The position numbers were made by a program, and so were the translations under genes. Below, one piece after another: positions 57,045 to 64,000 of a stretch of DNA of 64,000 bases. Every line of letters begins with the position of its first letter. Positions within the stretch are counted from its first letter, which is position 1. This DNA is from Kwoniella bestiolae CBS 10118 (taxonomy: Eukaryota > Basidiomycota > Tremellomycetes > Tremellales > Cryptococcaceae): assembly GCF_000512585.2 (NCBI RefSeq), contig NC_089241.1, positions 1,674,001 to 1,738,000 of the forward strand, read 5' to 3'. The notes beneath the pieces are model-generated. The model saw only the letters and a program-made list of their open reading frames with translations, was not told the DNA's origin and did not search any database.

Positions 57045-58502
57045 TCATTGAACTCGAAGGTTAATGCGAGGTAAGTGACCGGGACCGGGAGCGAGGTGTT
57101 GGCCAGCATGATATATCATCTTGGCGTAAGCCTCGATAATATTCATGTGAGAATGGAGAGATTGGTACGACGATGCTGGATCGATGGGAGGTACGGGCTC
57201 GTACGTCACACCTGTGGGCTTCTTGCCCTCCCGTGCCCATTGCTCCAAAGGTGTTTCGATCATTTCCTGATCTGGGCTGGAGTGAGTGAAGATATGCAGG
57301 ATAGTTATCTTACTCGAGGGTTCACACCTCCCGAAGACAGAGTAGTATCGATCGGTGAGGATCCAGTGACGGCAATTCATTGAATTGCACTCTGCGTATA
57401 GCTTTTATATCGGAAGAGCTTCAGGACTCGGTACGAAGTTGACACTGCAAAGTGGGCACAAAGAGGCTCACCTGCCAAAATATCTTCGCCCACCATGCGC
57501 CCAGTTGCGGACTTCCGACCCAGACTTCATACTCCCTCCCAGCTAATTCTAGCAAAGAAACAGAACAACAGCGGCTCATCAGCGAAGGAAACGACCTGCT
57601 TCTCGGAACTCCTCGTACTGACCATCTGGAGGGGTCTCACCGCCAAGAGACACACTGATCTCCTCGTGGTGGGCAAGAAAGCTGAGTAAATCTTTCAAAG
57701 CACCCGGGAACATCCGTTTCTCCTCAACTAACAGGCGCACTAATCCAACATCTCCCAGCATTCTACCCACGAAGTGATCAGGTATGGAACCCCCTCGACT
57801 AGTCCCAATACCTTTAAAAGTCTTAACAAGTGGATCTTCCAGCTTCTTCTCCTTCCGCTCTTCGTCCTCTGGCGTCCCTGCTACCAATCTTTCACGGGCA
57901 GCTATTGCTAAGTCTACCAGCCAAGGAAGGTAAGTCGGATTCGCTAGCATGTTCTGAGTCATACCATGGAACCATCCATTATCGACCAAACTCCGAGGTA
58001 GATTTTCGAAAAATATGCTTGTTCCATCACCATCACACGAGAAGAGCTCCGAGAGGATCAATCCCTCCTCGGAGAAGAGGACACCTTGCTGTGCCAGCTC
58101 TCCACAAGCTCTCTGGAAGAGCTTACCCTTATCTAAATCCATCAGAGACATCCATTTCTTAGTCGCAAAGTATAGCAGAGGATGGACGGTTTCTGATATG
58201 AGTACGTGATCTCGAAAGGGTAAGGAAAGACTTGGGTTGAACGATCTTGATTTATCGTCGCTGATACGCAAGCAGGGAGCGTGGATGAGTCGGTCTTCGT
58301 CTTGGAGCAAAGGCCATCTAGCAGGTTCGCATAAAGCATAAGCAACTGCCTTCGTGAGTGGATCCGGGAACCGGGTCCCGGGGAAGGTGTGGTGGTGCTT
58401 TTCTGGCATGCTTGGAAGGGGTGATTGGGTCAGATCGGCGAGCAACTCTCGTGCATTTCGGTATGAGGGGCTGGAGGAGGATGGTTGAGCTGATGGCATC
58501 AT
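57045..58502 (-). CDS. Orphan protein of unknown function
   Basis: The main exon starts MMPSAQPSSSSPSYRNAREL at 58502 and runs about 300 codons without interruption (e.g. FPDPLTKAVAYALCEPARWP, LLYFATKKWMSLMDLDKGKL, LVDLAIAARERLVAGTPEDE). Two further exons fit: ELAGREYEVWVGSPQLGAWW AKIFWQ (donor GTCGTT, weak), then MNCRHWILTDRYYSVFGRCE ... HMNIIEAYAKMIYHAGQHLA, ending LPRINLRVQ at 57045. It has no signal peptide or membrane helix and is probably a soluble alpha-helical protein. I do not recognise a family. The long clean reading frame with ordinary amino-acid composition makes it a real gene. Confidence 0.65.
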
Positions 58503-59295
58503 GTTGCTGCTGTATGTGGCTGTTGGATATGGCGTATATCTAGTGTGTCAGATTGCTTAGTGCGAAGGACAATGAGCTTTTGTCAAGGTGTTTGGATTTC
58601 TTGTGAAAACATCGCAAAGGTTTGAAAGAAACACTCCAACAATTCTCTTGCATGTAGTTGCTGTGGACAGTAAGACCGGGCTAAAGAATTTCTCTTGATC
58701 TTCTTCAGAGAGCAAGGGTTGTTTGAATATTTGATGGATTGAACATCGAAAGGACTGTCTCAAGCAACCCTTAAACTACAAAACGATCATCACCATCACG
58801 ACCTTTAAAAGCGACGCTCGAGTACATCTGTCTTTTTTGCGGCTAGTAAGACAAGGTGCGATCCCTTACGATGGTACTTTTTGCTTTCTGTTTGACCTAC
58901 CACTGCTGCAATGCACGCAAATATCGTGGTCAAGATTGCCAGAAGGAAAGCAAAACCAAGTGCAAGAGCATAAATATTCTCCATGGATCATCAACAGGTG
59001 CCACAGCCAGGGTTGGCCCTTGCGCCGTCTGTGTATGCACAGTACACGGCAATCAAAGGATGGATGTAGGATGTGCGTACGTACGTACGTATGGCGTGTG
59101 TGTCAAATTAAACCTAAACAAGATTTCACCATCAGAAATTGATCAGATGATCAATCACTCGTCATACACCCCAGATGGTTGTCATGCATCTTTGTTCAAC
59201 ATCTTTTGTTCAGGCTTCGGTACTTAACATCCTATACGCGTGTAGATCTTGTGGTCTTACAGATATTCCATCTCTTCTATCACAACTTGAGCAAC
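58503..59295. other. Divergent intergenic region with no gene seen
   Basis: Between the orphan gene and the first kinase-like gene. Includes a short GTAC tetranucleotide run (about 59077-59090). No coding feature was recognised. Confidence 0.3.
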
Positions 59296-60721
59296 ATGTT
59301 CCGAATAAATTGCACCGAACAAGTGGCCAAGGGAGGGAGGAGCGAGTTGACCCATGGCCTTCAATTTTTTCGCCACCCAGATTCATCCTTTCAAATCGTT
59401 CAACAAACACCGACTCTTGCGACACCAGCCTTGACCCATTCTCCGAAGCCATCGGCTAGGTCTACCAGTCTCAACACCCCTTCAGGTCTCTTGAAAGGCG
59501 ACACTGCAAGTAGTCCGGTTCAAGCACATCAGCTCACGCGCCGACTCTCGCAGTTTCAACTTGGTAGCGTCGCTGGCTCACAACATTCGACAGGCAGTTC
59601 AACACCGGCACGGAAGACGTATCTGGACAACATTCTCCAACCAGTGCATGAACTCGACACTTCTAGCATTCCCGGTGAATTGATCGCCAATCTTCCCAAG
59701 GAGTCTAGTGTGATTGAATCTATATCTCAGGAGTCGCCTTTCCAGCCATTCGAAATTCCCGAATCGTTTTCTGGCTTTTCGCCAGCTATCATGCCAGTGA
59801 TTCAAGCATCACCCCTTGCAACCGTACACACCGTAACGATCTCGAAGTTCATTGGACCAGGATACTTGTGGGATTTATGGTTAGGAGAGCATTCGCAACT
59901 CGGTCCAGTGGTACTCAAACTTGTATATCTACCGAATTACCCCTGCAACAGACCTGAATACGAAGACTACATCCCTGCGAGCGATATCATAAAAGAAGCT
60001 CTGAAAGAAGAGAGCTTCTACTTGGGTCCACTCGCGATAGCACAGGGAGAAGTGGTACCAAGATACCATGGTCTGTATCACACTTCGCCGGGGTCAAATC
60101 ACATCGGGATGTTGTTGGAGTATGCAGGTCATGCTCTTGCGCCAGGCATCGCCCTGTTGGACGAAGAATGGAAGTGAGTTAGGCGGCGGGGGAACCCTCG
60201 TAACAATATATCGGATATCTTGCTTTTGATCGACCTGTACTTATATTTCACACATAGGAACAAAGTGTATTCAGCCTACGCAAAGCTACATCTCCACGGT
60301 GTCCTGCACCACGATGTTTCGACCCAACATATCCTTATTGACGATCGTCAACGAGTACGATTCGTTAGCTTTCGTCGTTCAACTCGCAAGGACCTTACGG
60401 TTGAACGCGATGTCAGAGTTCTGATGATCGAAGCAATGAAAGTGAGAATCAGAATAGGGTTAGAGAGAATTCAGAACGTTAATAGGTTAGTGAATCTGTT
60501 CTCCTTCAGCCCAAAGATCTTATCGCATCTGACTCGTTACGCTATGCTGTAGTGGCTCAGTTCCATCGTGCTATTACTCTCATCTGGAGAATCCCACAAG
60601 GTTCATAGAGGAGATACGAGCCGAGGAGAACGCTCCAGAACCAGATTGGGTGGTTTGGCAGAAGAGAAGGTTGAGAGAAATGGGCCCTGGTCCGAGCTGT
60701 ACATATGAATCTTATGAATGA
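59296..60721 (+). CDS. Kinase-fold protein, tandem family member 1 (probable pseudokinase)
   Basis: Three exons: 59296-60173, 60258-60485 and 60553-60721 (424 residues). The start MFRINCTEQVAKGGRSELTH was chosen because member 3 begins the same way; an upstream in-frame ATG (59179) has no counterpart. A ~120-residue Ser/Thr/Pro-rich insert precedes the kinase-like domain: GPGYLWDLWLGEHSQLGPVV LKLVYLPNYPCNRPEYEDYI (beta-3 Lys in VLKL), EESFYLGPLAIAQGEVVPRY HGLY, then the catalytic-loop counterpart KLHLHGVLHHDVSTQHILID and RVRFVSFRRS where DFG is expected. The loop Asp is present, but the metal-binding Asn is His and the DFG Asp is Ser, so a pseudokinase or divergent ATP-binding protein is likely. 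The family resembles the expanded fungal kinase-like groups; I cannot name it further. Confidence 0.75.
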
Positions 60722-61135
60722 AAGAACATACATATTCCTACCTAAATCTATTTATCTGTATCTAATGACACATTTTTTGGATCACTATATGACTGAATGC
60801 CATTTTATGCTTGGTCCACCATGTACGCCATTCACGATTGAGGTTTGAGAGTAAAAAGAGGGTCATCGCAAAAGCATTAGTCACGTAGCCTAGCAAGCTA
60901 TATATATACACGTTGATCGCCTCTTGCTTGCTATACAAACACAAGCCATGTCGTCGTCGTCGTCTACGTCGGTCTAGCTCATACCCACTTACATACTCTG
61001 CGTTTTAAATCTAAGACCTTCAACGGGTGTCGTACATCGTCAGCGACGTATGAGGAACTGTAAGCTTTTCTCTCCTTGACATCTCTTTCATCTCTCTTGC
61101 TTTCACCTCGACTAGAGTACATGTAGATCACCACC
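60722..61135. promoter_or_regulatory. Promoter block of kinase-like member 2
   Basis: Contains a conserved block at about 60866-60923 (cattagtcacgtagc then tagcaagctatatatata and cacgttgatc). A diverged copy recurs at about 63881-63955. The block includes a TATA-like element. Confidence 0.55.
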
Positions 61136-62190
61136 ATGTCATTCACCATCCACCTATCCCCAGATTGCAAATCCACCCGAAGTAGACTCTCATCCGGCCT
61201 CATCTTCTCCCCGCACCCCCTCTCCTCTTTTCACCCCGATCCCCCTCATTCCCCTACGGCTGAACCTCTCACACTACAAGTAAAAAAGCACCTCTGCTCA
61301 GGCTACCTATGGGATTTCTGGCTCGCCCATCACCCGACCTACGGTAAGGTGATCTTCATAGTACTGTATGTCCCCGAATGGCCATGCAATGAGCCCGATA
61401 CGTGGGAATATATCCCCTACGAGAAGATTATCGATGAGGTCAAAAATGAGGAGGAAATTTACCTTGAAAAGTTGAGGGATCTGCAGGGGACCGTCGTACC
61501 GAATTATCATGGGTTTTATCGGACTTCGGATGATTTGCATTGGGCGATCATACTTCAGAATGCAGGATATGCACTTGGTCCTGGACTTGCGACGCTGGAT
61601 GAAGAATGGAAGTGAGTTGAGACGTCTATTGCTGTCCACGATCGTACATGTACATGACAACAGGATGTGCGATCATGAATTTCGTGGTAGCTGACATTCA
61701 TCGTCAGAGGACACTTGTACAGAGCGTACGAAACAATCCATCTCCACGGGGTACACCACGGCGATATCGATACTCGACATATCCTGTTCTGTACTAAGCC
61801 TCAAAACCATATCGTGCTAGTGGGATTCCGTCGTTCGTCCAAAGCCGATATGACCGTTGGCAAGCACGTTAGAAGTTTGATGATGGAGATGTTGGATGTG
61901 AGACGACGCATAGGGTATGGACCGGGTGCTCAGGTCAAGCTGTACGTTTGGTTTTTTCCCACCACGCAGCATGTTTGCAAGACTGATGGGTTGAATAATG
62001 CGGTACGGTGTGGTATAGACACCTACTCCCTGCGACATATTACTCGAGAGTCAAAGCAGAAGATCGAGAAGAATTCATGCAATCTATCTCGGACCAACAT
62101 TGGTCGGAGGTATCTACTCCTGAGGAAATTAGGGCGTCTAATCAGGAGATGCTCAACTTTTTCCCTCCATCGCATTTATTCGCAAACTAA
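61136..62190 (+). CDS. Kinase-fold protein, tandem family member 2 (probable pseudokinase)
   Basis: Exons 61136-61611, 61708-61941 and 62019-62190 (293 residues), with intron positions identical to member 1 (after DEEWK and before the tail). It lacks the low-complexity insert of member 1. Motifs: CSGYLWDFWLAHHPTYGKVI FIVLYVPEWPCNEPDTWEYI, EEIYLEKLRDLQGTVVPNYH, IHLHGVHHGDIDTRHILFCT and HIVLVGFRRSSKADMT. Here the beta-3 Lys has also been lost (VIFIV instead of VLKL), the loop Asn is His, and the DFG Asp is Gly. The C-terminal tail LHLLPATYYSRVKAEDREEF differs in length from member 1. No signal peptide or membrane helix. Confidence 0.75.
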
Positions 62191-62572
62191 GGGAGTGTCG
62201 GACACATATCTGTGTCGCGCAATGGTGATGATGAAGTTTGACTTATGAAATACTGTATCTGGGTCTTGCAAGAGAAATAATCAAGGTGATACTCGTGCTC
62301 TGTACAGTAGATAGGTGATGGTTCTGTTTCTCAACTCAGAAATGAAGTATGAAAAGCCCACAGCGTCTAAAGTCAATGTTCATAATGTCAATAGAGTCTA
62401 TGACGGATGCACCTACGTCTATGTGAACTTGCGACGTCTATCTGCAATGTCAACCTTGATCATGGGATGCAGATGGGATCGACTCAACAGTCATCCGAAT
62501 CATTTTGACAAATTCAACACATATACTTCTCCTAGTCCTCTCTGTCTTGGTCAAACCCGCACTCCACTCAAC
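62191..62572. other. Intergenic region between kinase-like members 2 and 3
   Basis: Should contain the promoter of member 3. Unlike the region upstream of member 2, the conserved tagcaagctatata block is not seen here. Confidence 0.3.
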
Positions 62573-63508
62573 ATGTCATTTAAGATCTCGTGCTCACCCC
62601 ACCTCGCTCGAGAAGGTAGAAGCGGCCTATCCAACAACCTCCAATTCGCCCCTCACCCACGATCGTCCTTCGAAAAACTCGCCAATGGGTGTACCGCCGA
62701 CCTCTCCCCTTCCTCTTCTCCGAATGATGGCTCCCCCATACACGCCCTCGAAGTGATTGAATACCTCGCTCCAGGCTACCTATGGGATTTCTGGCTCGCC
62801 CAACACCCGATATACGGTAAAGTCGTATTGAAATTAGTCCTTACAAGTAACTATTCCTGCTGTAGACCAGAGTACGATGATTATATCCCTCAGAACGAAA
62901 TTTTCGAAGAAGCGCTCAAACAAGAGGAATTCTACCTTGGTCCATTGGCGGATCTGCAGGGTGACATTGTGCCGAAGTATCATGGGCTGTATACTTCCGT
63001 TGAGGGGGGGTGGTATATTGCGATAATGCTGGAATGGGCGGGTTATGCGCTTGGCCCTAGAGTTATATACCTGAAGGAGGAATGGCTGTAAGTTCTTTCC
63101 GTCCCTTGTTCAGAGACCAGCCTGGTATATAGAAACATCATGTATTGACTGTTTTGAACGATATGACACGATTGACGATAGACAAAAGGTTTATGAAGCC
63201 TACGAGACACTCCATCTCCACGGCGTGATGCACTCCGATCTCTGTACACGCCATATTCTCGTGGACGATAATCACAAAATTAGACTAGTAAGCTTTCGAC
63301 AATCTGCTCGAAAGTATCTGACGGACGAGGACGACGTGAGCGTATTGATGTGCGAAGCTGTCAAATTGAGAGTCAGAATAGGAATGGAAAGGATTAAGGA
63401 CGTTGATAGGTAAGTGATTACGAGTACGCAGGTGTACAACAGTACCTGAGAATGGTGATCATGTCATATTATAGTGGTCAGTCCCACCCTCGTATTATGC
63501 TCAACTAG
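62573..63508 (+). CDS. Kinase-fold protein, tandem family member 3, C-terminal tail frameshifted
   Basis: Start MSFKISCSPHLAREGRSGLS at 62573. Exons 62573-63087, 63182-63409 and 63475-63508 give 258 residues. Kinase-like motifs: APGYLWDFWLAQHPIYGKVV LKLVLTSNYSCCRPEYDDYI, EEFYLGPLADLQGDIVPKYH, TLHLHGVMHSDLCTRHILVD and IRLVSFRQSARKYLTDEDDV. The beta-3 Lys and loop Asp are kept; loop Asn is His and DFG Asp is Ser, as in member 1. In the last exon, member 1 reads SGSVPSCYYSHLENPTRFIE; member 3 lacks one base after TGG and stops after SGQSHPRIMLN, although the homologous tail sequence continues in another frame to about 63640 (EEIRAGENAPEPDCVIEQKR). Confidence 0.65.
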
Positions 63509-63662
63509 AAAAACCCCAGAGGTTCATAGAGGAGATACGAGCTGGGGAGAATGCCCCAGAGCCAGATTGTGTGATCGAGCAGAAAAGGAGATTGAGAGAG
63601 ATGTCTCCCGGTCCCAGTTGTGATATTGATGTCACCTTTGATATGGGCGCGACGTGACTTAG

Positions 63663-63823
63663 TGGCTCGATCTCTCCGTCTTATTACGCTCGACTGAAAG
63701 ATCCCGAAGGTGTAAAGAGGAGGTGAGAGAGGAGAAGAATGGACCTGAGCAGGAATGGATGGTGGAGAGGAATAGCAAGTTGAGGGAGGATCCTTGGAGC
63801 ACTGATCTTGGAGGATGAAGGTT
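63663..63823 (+). pseudogene. Second, degenerate copy of the kinase-like terminal exon
   Basis: Directly after member 3, an acceptor-like TTAG (63661-63662) is followed by SGSISPSYYARLKDPEGVKR R and a stop (63724-63726). In another frame the homologous tail continues: EVREEKNGPEQEWMVERNSK, LREDPWSTDLGG, stop near 63823. It is a duplicated last exon of the family with one frame change. It could serve as an alternative terminal exon of member 3 or be the remnant of a deleted gene copy. Confidence 0.6.
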
Positions 63824-63880
63824 ATCCTACGAGTATGGGTTGTCCACCCGGTGATTCGGGGTAAACAGTGGGGCACCGCA

Positions 63881-63955
63881 AACTCATTAGTCATGTCAGC
63901 ATTCTTAGTCCAGCGGAGTAGCAAGCTATATACTGTATATATGCACGTTGATCTC
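63881..63955 (+). promoter_or_regulatory. Promoter block repeat, expected start of a fourth array member
   Basis: Diverged copy of the block upstream of member 2: cattagtcatgt, then tagcaagctatatact, gtatatatgcacgttgatc and a CT-rich leader. In member 2 the ATG lies about 210 bases after this block, so a further gene would start just beyond the window. Confidence 0.5.
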
Positions 63956-64000
63956 CTCCTCCTTTTACAGTCAGGACTCAGATATCTACATTTCCTGCTT

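Noticed and set aside
59179..59295. Upstream in-frame extension of kinase-like member 1
   Set aside because: The N-terminus of member 3 matches from MFRIN (59296) onward; nothing in the family matches the extra 39 codons.

Overview
This window looks like a chromosome piece from a basidiomycete yeast of the Tremellomycetes (Cryptococcus/Kwoniella type). The genes are packed on both strands. Almost all are split by many short introns with GTGAGT-like donors and a CTGAC/CTGAT-type branch site shortly before the acceptor. The conserved proteins are those of a fungus: a fungal arginine-pathway carbamoyl-phosphate synthase, homocitrate synthase, LCL2, ATP14, MAM3 and Ish1/Msc1. I saw no tRNA, rRNA, transposon or CRISPR that I could support. 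All exon joins were read by eye.

Layout. 1-1413 (-): 5' part of an ARID (SWI1-like) gene running off the left edge. 1825-2343 (+) and 2849-4859 (-): two convergent complex I subunit genes (NDUFB2 type and NDUFA9 type). 5408-7726 (+): VHS-GAT clathrin adaptor. 8254-10253 (+): small subunit of arginine-specific carbamoyl-phosphate synthase, preceded by a spliced arginine-attenuator-peptide uORF. 10541-15588: a damaged stretch with an abutting tandem duplication of about 0.9 kb, a MAM3-type gene lacking its 3' end, and the C-terminal half of an NADPH-cytochrome P450 reductase lacking its 5' end. 16294-24287: DUF1295 membrane protein, LCL2, UBA4, prefoldin 3 and a nuclear-looking low-complexity protein. 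26258-29513 (-): importin beta-1. 30498-43230: UCH37-type deubiquitinase, ATP synthase subunit h, FEN1, homocitrate synthase, COQ7 and MAGOH. 43853-53953: Ish1-repeat protein, a C2-domain protein and a RhoGEF, all on the minus strand. 55747-58502: a CPYC glutaredoxin and an orphan. 59296 to the right edge: a tandem array of kinase-like genes that appears to continue beyond the window.

The conserved part is mostly housekeeping: mitochondrial respiration and quinone synthesis (two complex I subunits, ATP14, COQ7), amino-acid synthesis (arginine, lysine), DNA and RNA maintenance (FEN1, MAGOH) and protein traffic or turnover (KAP95, VHS-GAT, UCH, UBA4). The accessory part is the right end, where duplicated kinase-fold genes have lost canonical metal-binding residues and show tail frameshifts.

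Points most worth a second look: the arginine attenuator uORF whose conserved DYLSD core is assembled only by splicing; the 6-nt microexon required by MAGOH and the pentanucleotide repeat between branch site and acceptor of its last intron; the pseudokinase-like array; and the 10.5-14.6 kb stretch, where duplication, clustered indels and a gene-gene fusion point to either a misassembly or a real rearrangement.
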